Shown piece after piece: positions 18,634-26,214 of a DNA stretch of 64,000 nucleotides. The translations under genes and the position numbers were made by a program. Under the pieces are notes generated by a model. The model did no database searches and had not been told where the DNA came from. It worked only from the letters and a program-made list of their open reading frames with translations. Origin of the DNA: a bacterium (GTDB taxonomy: Bacteria; Zhuqueibacterota; Zhuqueibacteria; Oleimicrobiales; Geothermoviventaceae); the NCBI GenBank assembly GCA_028275345.1, contig JAPWUV010000010.1, forward strand, positions 62,001 to 126,000, given 5' to 3'. The number at the start of each line of letters is the position of its first letter. Position 1 is the stretch's first letter.

Positions 18634-19362
18634 CTACTCCATTTGGTCCACCCATTCGCTCAAGATGCGGATCTGCCGCACGTACTCCCGGCATAGAGCG
18701 TCGAGCTCGGCCGGCCTCAGTTTCAGACGGCCGCTTCGCACAGCGAGAAGACGCTCGAAGACCTCCGCCTGCAAGCCGAAGAGACCGGCCACCTTGCGGA
18801 ATAACTCCGCACGTTCCCTCGGGGGAACCTCCCCTTTCAGATAGGCAAGTCCTTCGAACACAGTGGCGAATGTCGGCAATGACGCTCGGATCAGCTGCTC
18901 CATGCGGGAGCGCTTTCCCGCGCTCAGCAGGTACAGCTCCTGGAGGTGGAGCACCTTGCCCTTCAGCTCTCTCTCACACTGAAGGCGGAGATGATCCTCC
19001 GGGATGGCCAGATCGCTGAGGAAATCCTGCCCGTACACCGACTTGTGGAACAGCTTGATGCTCAGGAACTCCAAGGGGAAGGCATCCAGGCTCCTCTCCA
19101 CGTACTTCCGGCTCACGATCCGGGGCAAGCGGACCCGCCATCTCCGCCACCGCGGGAGGAAGCGAATCAGCGGCTTCAGGCGATCCTCATCTAGCGAATC
19201 GACGACGACAAACAAGTTGATGTCGGACCGGCCGGGCGCGTATTCACCCCGTGCTGCGCTCCCGTAGAGGGCGACAAGCAAAAGCCCCTCTCCGAAGACG
19301 CCACGAAGATCTTCCACCACCATTTTGGCGATCCGCTCGGGATCTCTCGCTACTTTGGCCAT
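18634..19362 (-). CDS. nucleotidyltransferase-fold protein (MNT/KNTase-like)
   Basis: 242 residues. The N-terminal nucleotidyltransferase core shows YGSAARGEYAPGRSDINLFV, the GS...DxD-type signature of Pol-beta-like enzymes. The second acidic position is Asn (DIN), which may reduce or change catalysis. The C-terminal part is helical, as in aminoglycoside-nucleotidyltransferase-like proteins. The substrate is unknown. It lies between the LemA and TPM genes in the same direction. ATG 19362, preceded by GGGGAAGG, is chosen over the first in-frame codon 19 residues earlier. Confidence 0.72.
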   Translation of the reverse strand: MAKVARDPERIAKMVVEDLRGVFGEGLLLVALYGSAARGEYAPGRSDINLFVVVDSLDEDRLKPLIRFLPRWRRWRVRLPRIVSRKYVERSLDAFPLEFLSIKLFHKSVYGQDFLSDLAIPEDHLRLQCERELKGKVLHLQELYLLSAGKRSRMEQLIRASLPTFATVFEGLAYLKGEVPPRERAELFRKVAGLFGLQAEVFERLLAVRSGRLKLRPAELDALCREYVRQIRILSEWVDQME

Positions 19363-19470
19363 GACCTTCCCCGAAGCGTGAATTGCCGCCCACCCTCCAT
19401 GAATGCCGACATGCTGCAATTCCCCGCGGCAGCTCCTCTGCCCGAAGGCGGAACCTTCGGCACGGCGCTC

Positions 19471-20304
19471 TCAGTATCCTCCGCCCGCCCCTCCTCCCCC
19501 GCTCGCACCGCCGCCAAAACCGCCGAAGCCGCCACCAAATCCGCCGCCGCCAAAGCCGCCACCGAAACCGCCACCCGAGCCCCAACCCCACCACCACGGA
19601 CCCAGCGAGCGAAACCGACGCCGCCCCGAGCCAAGGCCGAACCCGATGAAGGAGAGCAGGAGGAGAAGAATCAGGATCTCCGGGAGAGGGAGTCCCCGGG
19701 TCCCGGAGGCTCCCGTTTCGCGGGGCGGGGATATTCCGACAACATCCCTCGGCTGAAGCTTCACCCCCTCCGCTTCGGCGATGATCCTCGCGATCTCGAG
19801 CACCCCGTTGTACAATGCTTCCCCGTAGCGGTCTTCGCGCAACAGTGGTCGGATCACTTGGCGGAAGATATCACCTGCGCGCGCATCGTTGATAACGGGC
19901 TCGAGCCCATATCCGATCTCGATCCAGAACTTCCGCTCCTTCACCGCGTCGAAGAGAAGCACACCGTTATCTTTTCCTTTCTTACCAATCCCCCACGCCT
20001 CGAAGAGCCGATTGGCGTACTCGCGATAATCCTCGTCCCCGATCGTCCCGACTGTGACCACGGCGATCTCGGCACCGGTTTTCTGCTCGAGTTCTGTGCA
20101 AATCGCCTCAATCTTAGCTTCCCACTCCTCGGGGATCACCTGGGCGAAATCATTCACGTAGCCCACGGGACGGGGGAACTGCTGCGCGGGACACAAGCTG
20201 GGGACAAGATTGCTGAGAATCGTAGCAGAGACGGCCGCCAGCCATCTCAGGCCGTGAGCGACCTTCCCCCCTCTTGCTCCAGGCCCCACGTGCGCGGAAG
20301 TCAT
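19471..20304 (-). CDS. exported TPM-domain protein with glycine-rich tail
   Basis: 277 residues: an N-terminal hydrophobic signal segment, a TPM (Psb32/YgcG) domain at about 45-170, a transmembrane segment (LPEILILLLLLSFIGFGLG), and a C terminus almost entirely of Gly and Phe (GGGFGGGFGGGG...). Domain motifs include VNDFAQVIPEEWEAKIE, TGAEIAVVTVGTI and WIEIGYGLEPVI. TPM proteins are envelope proteins of uncertain biochemical role, frequently paired with LemA. ATG 20304 is fixed by a four-base ATGA overlap with the stop of the preceding gene; a longer upstream frame is therefore unlikely. Confidence 0.88.
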   Translation of the reverse strand: MTSAHVGPGARGGKVAHGLRWLAAVSATILSNLVPSLCPAQQFPRPVGYVNDFAQVIPEEWEAKIEAICTELEQKTGAEIAVVTVGTIGDEDYREYANRLFEAWGIGKKGKDNGVLLFDAVKERKFWIEIGYGLEPVINDARAGDIFRQVIRPLLREDRYGEALYNGVLEIARIIAEAEGVKLQPRDVVGISPPRETGASGTRGLPLPEILILLLLLSFIGFGLGSGRRRFRSLGPWWWGWGSGGGFGGGFGGGGFGGGFGGFGGGASGGGGAGGGY

Positions 20305-20681
20305 GCCTCTGGTCCAGTCGGTAGCGAGTGCCGGTGGTGATACACCTTCTTCCATTTCCAGCCGAAGAGCCAGGTGCCAAGACGACGGGTCCAACGGCGT
20401 TTGGCCATCTGGCGCTTGAGCCAGCTCCGCGGCTTGCGGTACGGCACATCCTGGACTCCGACATCGGGCAGCCGAGCCGCCGTCGAGCGACGGTAGGATT
20501 CTTCCTGAAGACGGAGCCTCTCCCTCCGGGCCTGCTCTTCCTGCACCAGTTCGCTGGGGTGCACCAGACCTTTGCGCACCAAAACCCGGAGTAGCGTCTC
20601 GAAGGAAATCTCGTACTCGCTCAACAGGCGATCAAGGGACCAGGCCTCTGTCTCGTTTCCGTCTCGCGTCATGGGATCCAT
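20301..20681 (-). CDS. hypothetical basic protein upstream of TPM gene
   Basis: 126 residues with no signal peptide or membrane segment and no family I recognise. The N-terminal half is helical and acidic (LDRLLSEYEISFETLLRVLVRKGLVHPSEL). The C-terminal half is strongly basic and aromatic (KRQMAKRRWTRRLGTWLFGWKWKK), which could bind membranes or nucleic acid. GGAG lies 5 nt before the ATG. Its stop overlaps the TPM gene start (ATGA), so the two are translationally coupled and it likely belongs to the TPM/LemA unit. Confidence 0.6.
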   Translation of the reverse strand: MDPMTRDGNETEAWSLDRLLSEYEISFETLLRVLVRKGLVHPSELVQEEQARRERLRLQEESYRRSTAARLPDVGVQDVPYRKPRSWLKRQMAKRRWTRRLGTWLFGWKWKKVYHHRHSLPTGPEA

Positions 20682-20763
20682 GCTGACTCCGTGAAATGGA
20701 ACCGTGCCCCGCGGATTCGTAGCTCCGTCCCGCGCTGTCCACGCACTCCTCGGTCGATCCGGC

Positions 20764-21231
20764 TCAACGCAGGGTCTTGGCGAGGAGGATCCCCAATAGG
20801 AGCCAGACGGGGATGGAAATCAGTAGCGCCCAGTTCAGGCCTTTCAGAAAACCGAGGGAGCGCATCTGCTCACTCTGGGCCAACGCCTTCTGAATGCGGA
20901 AACGCAATTCCTCCGGATTGATCGGCTTGATCAGGTAGTCGTAAGCTCCTTCCTGGATCGCCTGGACTGCCGAATCAACCGTCGGGAAGCCCGTCAGCAT
21001 CAAGACCGGAACGCGCGGGTTTTCTTCCCGGATCCTCCGCAGCAGTTCCAGCCCGTCCATGTCCGGCATCTTCAGGTCCGTCAAAACGAGATCGAAGTCC
21101 CGCCCACGGAACCTCTCCAGCGCCTCCCTGCCGTTGGTTACGGTGTCTGCTTCAAACCCCCACCGCTGCAGGAGCTCCGACAAAAGCCCCAGGATGTCCT
21201 CCTCGTCATCCACGACCAGGATTCGTTTCAT
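20764..21231 (-). CDS. response regulator receiver domain with C-terminal transmembrane anchor
   Basis: 155 residues. A complete receiver domain (about 1-120) carries ILVVDDEED, the phospho-acceptor Asp in VLTDLKMPDMDG, Thr in MLTGFPT and Lys in YLIKPINPEE. Instead of a DNA-binding output it ends in one hydrophobic helix (ALLISIPVWLLLGILLAK, about 133-151). It is predicted to be tail-anchored in the inner membrane with the receiver in the cytoplasm. No kinase is adjacent. ATG 21231 overlaps the nth stop (ATGA) and has GGAGG 6 nt upstream, so the longer open frame is not used. The partner is unknown. Confidence 0.85.
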   Translation of the reverse strand: MKRILVVDDEEDILGLLSELLQRWGFEADTVTNGREALERFRGRDFDLVLTDLKMPDMDGLELLRRIREENPRVPVLMLTGFPTVDSAVQAIQEGAYDYLIKPINPEELRFRIQKALAQSEQMRSLGFLKGLNWALLISIPVWLLLGILLAKTLR

Positions 21232-21929
21232 GGAGACCCTCCCTCCGTCACTGAACCCCCGGGTTTCTTGTCCGGAGAACTGCAGAGATCCGCCACGGGA
21301 CAGCGCCCGCAGTCCGGATTTCGGGCCTTGCAGGTGTACCGTCCGTGGAAAACCAAGACGTTGGTGGCGCGTGTCCAGCGGTCTTTCGGGATCAGCTCGC
21401 TCAGGTCCCGCTCGATCCGCAACGGGTTGTTCGAAGCCGTCAGCCCAAGGCGACGGGACACGCGCTTCACGTGCGTGTCGACGGCAATGGTTTGCTGGCC
21501 GGCCGCGTTCCCGAGGACAATGCTCGCCGTCTTGCGACCGACGCCGGGCAACGAAGCCAAGGCGTCCAGCTCTGTTGGAACCTGTCCGCCGAACTCCTCC
21601 ACCAGTTTCCGGCAACAGGCCTGGATCGCCTTCGCCTTGTTCCGGAAAAAGCCGGTCGGTCGGATGTCCTCCTCCAATTCGCGCAGAGGAACACGAAGGT
21701 AGTCTTCCGGGGCACGATACTTCTGGAAAAGGGTCCGGGTCACCTGATTGACCCGTCGGTCAGTGCACTGGGCCGCGAGAATCGTGGCTACAAGCAGTTC
21801 GAATGGGTTGGAGAACTCCAGTTCCACTCGAGCGTCGGGATACGCCGCCTCCAGTCGCGCCAAAATGGCCGTAGCTCGATCCTTCTCCGCTTGCGACAAG
21901 CTCGGCTTCTCCTGCCTCGGAGCCGGCAT
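21228..21929 (-). CDS. nth: endonuclease III
   Basis: 233-residue DNA glycosylase/AP lyase of base-excision repair that removes oxidised pyrimidines. The helix-hairpin-helix is LPGVGRKTASIVLG, the catalytic Asp is in AVDTHVKRVSRRLGL and the catalytic Lys is in that HhH region (GRKTAS). The C-terminal 4Fe-4S ligands follow the C-x6-C-x2-C-x5-C spacing (CKARNPDCGRCPVADLC). Length is normal. Its stop codon overlaps the start of the tail-anchored receiver gene. The predicted promoter is at 22014-22042. Confidence 0.96.
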   Translation of the reverse strand: MPAPRQEKPSLSQAEKDRATAILARLEAAYPDARVELEFSNPFELLVATILAAQCTDRRVNQVTRTLFQKYRAPEDYLRVPLRELEEDIRPTGFFRNKAKAIQACCRKLVEEFGGQVPTELDALASLPGVGRKTASIVLGNAAGQQTIAVDTHVKRVSRRLGLTASNNPLRIERDLSELIPKDRWTRATNVLVFHGRYTCKARNPDCGRCPVADLCSSPDKKPGGSVTEGGSP

Positions 21930-22013
21930 GGCCGCTACCTCGCGTCTTTACTCTCCCTCCCTCGGATAGCTCCGGGTACGCCCAGGTCCGGCGCGGAATT
22001 CGAAGGCCGGGCC

Positions 22014-22042
22014 AATTTAGAGCTTTTGCCATTGTTTCGCAA
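22014..22042 (-). promoter_or_regulatory. sigma70-type promoter for nth
   Basis: Minus strand: TTGCGA (22037-22042), 17 bp, TAAATT (22014-22019). Expected start is near 22007, giving a leader of about 78 nt. Confidence 0.55.
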
Positions 22043-22058
22043 GCGCAAAGGGTGCGCT
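22042..22058. repeat. inverted repeat between divergent promoters
   Basis: AGCGCA-AAGGG-TGCGCT: exact 6 bp arms around a 5 nt centre, located between the divergent nth and nitroreductase promoters and touching the nth -35. It is a possible shared operator; no regulator is known. Confidence 0.35.
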
Positions 22059-22081
22059 GGTCCGAGCCCTGGCGATGACCC

Positions 22082-22110
22082 TTGCATTTGTCCCGACGGA
22101 CTCCTAAGAT
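22082..22110 (+). promoter_or_regulatory. sigma70-type promoter for the nitroreductase operon
   Basis: TTGCAT (22082-22087), 17 bp, TAAGAT (22105-22110). Expected start is near 22117, about 36 nt before the GTG start of the nitroreductase. It divides a 220 bp divergent region with the nth promoter. Confidence 0.6.
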
Positions 22111-22152
22111 GGAATCGGAGATGGCCTGGGACGGAGCGTGCGGAGGAAAACG

Positions 22153-22776
22153 GTGGACGACCTCGATGTGGACCGGGCGGAGGAGACCAAGTCCTCCGCG
22201 ATTGGCTTAGGGGCGGAGATCCCGGCGTCCCCTTTTCTCCAGCTGGTGCGGACGCGGAGGAGCGTGCGGAAATTTGCGGATCGCCCGGTGGAGCGGGAGA
22301 AACTGATCGCGTGCGTGGAGGCCGCCCGGCATGCTCCTTCGGCGGAGAATGTACAGCCGTGGCGGTTTGTGATCGTGGACGATCCCGAGTTGAAGTCCAA
22401 GCTTGCGGAGGAAGCCTTCAGCGGCATCTACCGTCCCACCCGCTGGGCCGCGAAGGCGCCGGTCCTTGTAGTCATCCTCGCCAAGCTCGATCTCCTCGCC
22501 AATCGCCTCGGGGCCCAGGTCCAGGGGACTAACTACTACCTGATCGACGTCGGGATCGCGGGCGAGCATTTCGTCCTGCAGGCTCACGAGCTGGGTCTGG
22601 GCACCTGCTGGATCGGATGGTTTCACGAGAAGAAAGCGCGGAAGGTGCTGGGCATCCCACGCTCCTACCGGCTAGTGTGCTTCTTGGCTGTGGGGTACCC
22701 GGCGCATTCGGGTGCGAAACCAAAAGAGAAGAAATCGCTCGAGGAGATCCTATTCTTCAATCGAGGCCCAGAATAG
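22153..22776 (+). CDS. nitroreductase family flavoprotein
   Basis: 207-residue FMN-dependent oxidoreductase of the nitroreductase superfamily. The FMN phosphate-binding motif is RTRRSVRKFADRPV near residue 30, then AARHAPSAENVQPWRF, a central GIAGEHFVLQAHELGLGTCWIGWF and a C-terminal GYP. The physiological substrate cannot be told. GTG 22153 has GGAGG 6 nt upstream and is preferred over the GTG five codons earlier. It is first of a four-gene plus-strand unit (nitroreductase, sfsA, lipoprotein, rlmB); its TAG stop overlaps the presumed first codon of sfsA. Confidence 0.88.
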   Translation: MDDLDVDRAEETKSSAIGLGAEIPASPFLQLVRTRRSVRKFADRPVEREKLIACVEAARHAPSAENVQPWRFVIVDDPELKSKLAEEAFSGIYRPTRWAAKAPVLVVILAKLDLLANRLGAQVQGTNYYLIDVGIAGEHFVLQAHELGLGTCWIGWFHEKKARKVLGIPRSYRLVCFLAVGYPAHSGAKPKEKKSLEEILFFNRGPE

Positions 22777-23465
22777 AGCTGCCGCCCCTCCAGGAGGGTC
22801 GACTGCTGCGGCGCCACCGTCGCTTTCTGGCTGACATCCAGTTGGCGGACGGAAGCGAGGTGGTGGCGTACTGTCCGAATACCGGATCGCTCCGAACAGC
22901 CGGCGAGCCGGGAAGTGAGGTTCTTCTCTCCTGGAGCACTAGTCCGCGGCGCAAGACGGCTTGGACGTGGGAGCTGGTGCTCTCCAACGGCGTCTGGGTG
23001 GGTATCAACACCCTCCTCCCCAACCGGCTGCTCGCTTTGGCAATCGAAGCCCATTGGTTGCCGGAGTTCCGCGGCTGGTCCCTCGATCGCCGGGAGGCTC
23101 GCATGGGCGAACACTCCCGCGTCGACCTTCTCCTCCGCAAAGGGGAAAAGCTCTGCTTCCTGGAAATCAAGAACGTGACCATGGTGGAGGAAGAGACCGC
23201 CTTTTTCCCAGACGCGGTCACCAGCAGGGGAAGCCGGCACCTCCGCGAACTCGAGGAGCGTGTGAAACAGGGGCACCGGGCGGTCATGTTCTTCCTCATC
23301 CAGAGGGAGGATGGGTTGGCTCTACGCCCAGCGGACAGCATTGATCCTGCCTACGGCCGGACCCTCCGTCGGGCGGTGGCTGCAGGTGTCGAAGCCATCG
23401 CCTATCGAGCAAAGGTCTCGCCGGAAGCAGTGGAGCTTGTGGAGCGGGTGCCGGTGATCCTTTGA
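22773..23465 (+). CDS. sfsA: SfsA family protein (sugar fermentation stimulation homolog)
   Basis: About 230 residues, matching the normal SfsA length. Family motifs include RRFLADIQL, YCPNTGSLR, TWELVLSNGVWVGINT, NRLLALAI, RVDLLLRKGEKLCFLEIKNVT, FPDAVTSRGSRHLREL and GHRAVMFFLIQR. The D/E-x-K core resembles nuclease folds; the cellular role is uncertain. No ATG/GTG/TTG occurs where the conserved N terminus begins. The residue aligned with the usual Met (before ELPPLQ) is coded by ATA at 22773, with GAGG 6 nt upstream, overlapping the nitroreductase TAG. An ATT at 22752 has GGAG 5 nt upstream. Canonical starts (ATG 22617, GTG 22677) would require a long overlap inside the upstream gene. Confidence 0.85.
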   Translation: MELPPLQEGRLLRRHRRFLADIQLADGSEVVAYCPNTGSLRTAGEPGSEVLLSWSTSPRRKTAWTWELVLSNGVWVGINTLLPNRLLALAIEAHWLPEFRGWSLDRREARMGEHSRVDLLLRKGEKLCFLEIKNVTMVEEETAFFPDAVTSRGSRHLRELEERVKQGHRAVMFFLIQREDGLALRPADSIDPAYGRTLRRAVAAGVEAIAYRAKVSPEAVELVERVPVIL

Positions 23466-23548
23466 GTCGTCGGGCACAGGTGAGGAGTGGAGTCTTTGCA
23501 CTTGCCGAGGCTCTCCGTCGGCCGCAGGCAAGGAGGAGAAGCGGGGCG

Positions 23549-23923
23549 ATGGCGAAGAGGAATTGGCTGCGAATCGATTCCGTCTCCCGACACTTCCGAG
23601 CGTCTCGGATCGTGCTCCTGGTCGCGCTGTGCCTGCTTTCCGCAGTCTCCTGCAAGGGGCGTGACGATCGCGAGGAGATCCGCAACCGGTACGGTCCCCC
23701 GGACGAAAGGGTGGTTCAGGGCACGGATCCGTTCTGGACGGAGACCTGGTACTACTACGACCGCGGGGTGGCGTACGAATTCCACCGCAGCGCTCCCCGG
23801 TGCGGGGGCGACCGCGACTACTACCTCTACGCGGAATACATCCTCGGCCCGGGCGGGTCGATTGCGAAACGCAAGGTTGTCCTTCCGCCCGAGCAAGGCT
23901 CGGAGACCGTTTTGGGCCCCTAG
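23549..23923 (+). CDS. small hypothetical lipoprotein
   Basis: 124 residues. A basic N terminus, a hydrophobic stretch (RIVLLVALCLLSAVSC) and a lipobox Cys near residue 35 indicate a lipoprotein. The mature part is about 90 residues, rich in Tyr (WYYYDRGVAYEF, YYLYAEYILGPGG), beginning with a short segment like those of small exported proteins (REEIRNRYGPPDERV). I recognise no family. The ATG at 23549 has GGAG about 10 nt upstream; a TTG at 23462 is a weaker alternative. It ends 2 bp before rlmB. Confidence 0.68.
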   Translation: MAKRNWLRIDSVSRHFRASRIVLLVALCLLSAVSCKGRDDREEIRNRYGPPDERVVQGTDPFWTETWYYYDRGVAYEFHRSAPRCGGDRDYYLYAEYILGPGGSIAKRKVVLPPEQGSETVLGP

Positions 23924-23925
23924 GC

Positions 23926-24696
23926 ATGAACCGGAGAGACCCCACGGCGTCTGAGACGATCGTTGTCCCGGGACGCAATCCGGTGCTGGAGGTCATCCGG
24001 GCAGGATGGCCGGTGCGAGAAGTTCTGACGTCGGTGGCGCGCGCCGACGAGCGCATTCAGCGGGTGATCGAAGCCTGCTCCGCGCGGGGCATCCCCGTCC
24101 GTTCGGCTACCGCCGACGAGCTCAGCCGCCTTGCGGGAAAAGCCCACCATCAGGGCATCGTCGCCCTTTGCGGGCCGGCTTCTCACGCGGATCTCGAGGA
24201 AGGCTTCCGCCGGGCCGAACGCGCGGGAGAGCCGCCGTTCTTTGCCCTGCTGGATTCCATCGAGGATCCGCGTAACCTCGGGGCGATCCTGCGCTGCGCG
24301 GACGCCGCAGGGGTTCACGGGGTGGTCATCCCGAAGCACCGGGCAACGGGCCTCACCCCAGCTGTGGCGAAGGCTTCGGCCGGAGCCTTCGCCCATGTCC
24401 CCGTGATCCGGGTTACGAACCTTGTGCGTGCCGCAGTGAAATTGCGAGAGCGAGGCCTCTGGCTGGTGGCGGCCGTGCCCGAAGGCGGTCAGGAACTCTG
24501 GCGCAGCCGCCTCACCGGGCCTGTGGCCGTCGTCATCGGCGGGGAAGATAAGGGAATCCGTCGCCTGCTGCTGGAAACCTGCGACTTTTCGGTCCGAATT
24601 CCCATGTTCGGCCGAGTTCCCTCCCTCAACGCTTCGGTTGCAGCCGCTCTCCTCTTCTACGAGGTGCGGCGTCAACGGACAATGCAATCGCCCTAG
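23926..24696 (+). CDS. rlmB: 23S rRNA (guanosine-2'-O-)-methyltransferase, TrmH/RlmB family
   Basis: 256-residue SPOUT methyltransferase. An N-terminal substrate-binding domain (VPGRNPVLEVIRAGWPVREV, KAHHQGIVAL) precedes the knotted SAM domain. The three family motifs are DSIEDPRNLGAILRCADAAG (about 108-127), VVIGGEDKGIRRL and IPMFGRVPSLNASVAAAL. RlmB methylates G2251 of 23S rRNA; a tRNA- or other rRNA-specific paralog cannot be excluded. ATG 23926 begins 2 bp after the lipoprotein stop. It converges on selA with 31 bp between. Confidence 0.9.
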   Translation: MNRRDPTASETIVVPGRNPVLEVIRAGWPVREVLTSVARADERIQRVIEACSARGIPVRSATADELSRLAGKAHHQGIVALCGPASHADLEEGFRRAERAGEPPFFALLDSIEDPRNLGAILRCADAAGVHGVVIPKHRATGLTPAVAKASAGAFAHVPVIRVTNLVRAAVKLRERGLWLVAAVPEGGQELWRSRLTGPVAVVIGGEDKGIRRLLLETCDFSVRIPMFGRVPSLNASVAAALLFYEVRRQRTMQSP

Positions 24697-24727
24697 CCGG
24701 CTCAGGGGGAAACCCGTGTGCCAAACC

Positions 24728-26143
24728 TCAGGCGGCCAACGCTCCTTTCAGCACCTCGAGGAGATCCTCCAGTTCCTCCTCCGCGATGGTCCGGAAGTCA
24801 AGGTATACCCATCCCTCTTTCACGTAGGGAATGACCGGGGGCTCCGAGAGACGCAGGCGCCGGGCCAGATCTTCCGCCGAACCGCCGGGCTGGCGCAGGC
24901 GAATCGCTTTGCTCGGGATCGGCTGGAGGGGCAGAGTTCCGCTTCCCGCTTCGGCGGAGGAGTCCACCACTTCCATCGTGGCCGAGGGGCAGACGCCCCT
25001 GAGTCGCTGCGCGAAGCGCTGGGCCCGCGCCTCCGTCTCGCTGACCGGCTCGGTGAGCATGCGAAAGACGGGATGCTCGTGGCGGAGCCAACGTTCGTCG
25101 CGGAAAAGCTGCAGGGTGCTTTCCAAAGCCGCCAGGATGAGCTTGTCGCAACGGAGGGCGCGCATGAGGGGATTGCGTCGCATTCGGTCCACGTACTCTC
25201 GGCGACCCACGATGATCCCGGACTGCGGCCCACCAATCACCTTGTCGCCGCTGAAGGTGACCACGTGAGCTCCAGCGCGCAGCGAGTCTTGCACCAGGGG
25301 TTCATGCGGTAAACCGTAATTCTCGAAGGGAATCAGAATTCCACCCCCAAGATCGTGAATGAGGGGAATGCGGTGCCGATTGGCGATTTCCACCACCTCT
25401 CCCAACTCCGGCTCCTCGGTGAACCCAAGCACGCGGTAGTTGGAAGGATGGGCCACGAGGATGGCAGCGGTCCTTTCCGTGATGGCCGCGGCGTAGTCCG
25501 AGGCGCGGGTCTTGTTCGTCGTACCCACCTCCACCATGATCGCTCCGCTCCGCTCCATCACCTCCGGCAAGCGAAACGAACCGCCAATCTCGATGAGCTG
25601 CCCTCGGGATACGATGACCTCCCGACCCTTCGCCAAGGTATTCAGCGCGAGGAGGACGGCCGCAGCATTGTTGTTGACGACCGCAGCCGCCTCAGCTCCT
25701 GTGAGGCGGCGGAGCAAATCCTCCACGGGAGAAAGCCGGTCGCCTCTCTCCCCCTTCTCAAGGTCGATTTCCAAGGTGCAGTAGCCAGCCACGTTCAGAA
25801 GGCTGCGGCGAGCCGGACCGGGCAGGGGAGCGCGACCCAGGTTCGTGTGCAGGATGATGCCCGTCGCGTTGATCACGCGCCGGAACCCCGGGCGCAGAGA
25901 CCCTTCCAGAGCATTTCGAGTCCGCGACAGAATCTCATCGGCCAGAACCTCCCGCGCCAGGAAATCCGACTGGAACTCTCCTTTGAGGATGGCCTCCCGC
26001 AACTGATCGAGCTCCCCGCGGATCCTTTCCACCACTTCCCCTCGCGGGAAGCGCTCGAGGAGCGCGGCCGCAAGCGGTCGACTCAGGATGAAGTCCACGC
26101 TTGGCAGCTTGCGCAGAAGACCCACTGCGGCATTGCCGCCCAT
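24728..26143 (-). CDS. selA: L-seryl-tRNA(Sec) selenium transferase
   Basis: 471 residues. A PLP-dependent enzyme that converts Ser-tRNA(Sec) to Sec-tRNA(Sec) with selenophosphate. Visible features: N-terminal LRKLPSVDFILSRP, ATGIILHTNLGRAPL, AAAVVNNNAAAVLLALNTLA, GQLIEIGGSFRLPEVM, and the PLP lysine near residue 300 in VTFSGDKVIGGPQSG. GGAGG lies about 10 nt before the ATG. Length matches the family. It follows trxB by 71 bp on the same strand. selB, selC and selD are not in the window, but its presence implies that some UGA codons in this genome encode selenocysteine. Confidence 0.95.
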   Translation of the reverse strand: MGGNAAVGLLRKLPSVDFILSRPLAAALLERFPRGEVVERIRGELDQLREAILKGEFQSDFLAREVLADEILSRTRNALEGSLRPGFRRVINATGIILHTNLGRAPLPGPARRSLLNVAGYCTLEIDLEKGERGDRLSPVEDLLRRLTGAEAAAVVNNNAAAVLLALNTLAKGREVIVSRGQLIEIGGSFRLPEVMERSGAIMVEVGTTNKTRASDYAAAITERTAAILVAHPSNYRVLGFTEEPELGEVVEIANRHRIPLIHDLGGGILIPFENYGLPHEPLVQDSLRAGAHVVTFSGDKVIGGPQSGIIVGRREYVDRMRRNPLMRALRCDKLILAALESTLQLFRDERWLRHEHPVFRMLTEPVSETEARAQRFAQRLRGVCPSATMEVVDSSAEAGSGTLPLQPIPSKAIRLRQPGGSAEDLARRLRLSEPPVIPYVKEGWVYLDFRTIAEEELEDLLEVLKGALAA

Positions 26144-26214
26144 GGCATCTCAACCTCCCCGAAGCTCAACTGCCGTACAGCTCACCGATTGACTGTTCTT
26201 CCCGAGCATACTCG

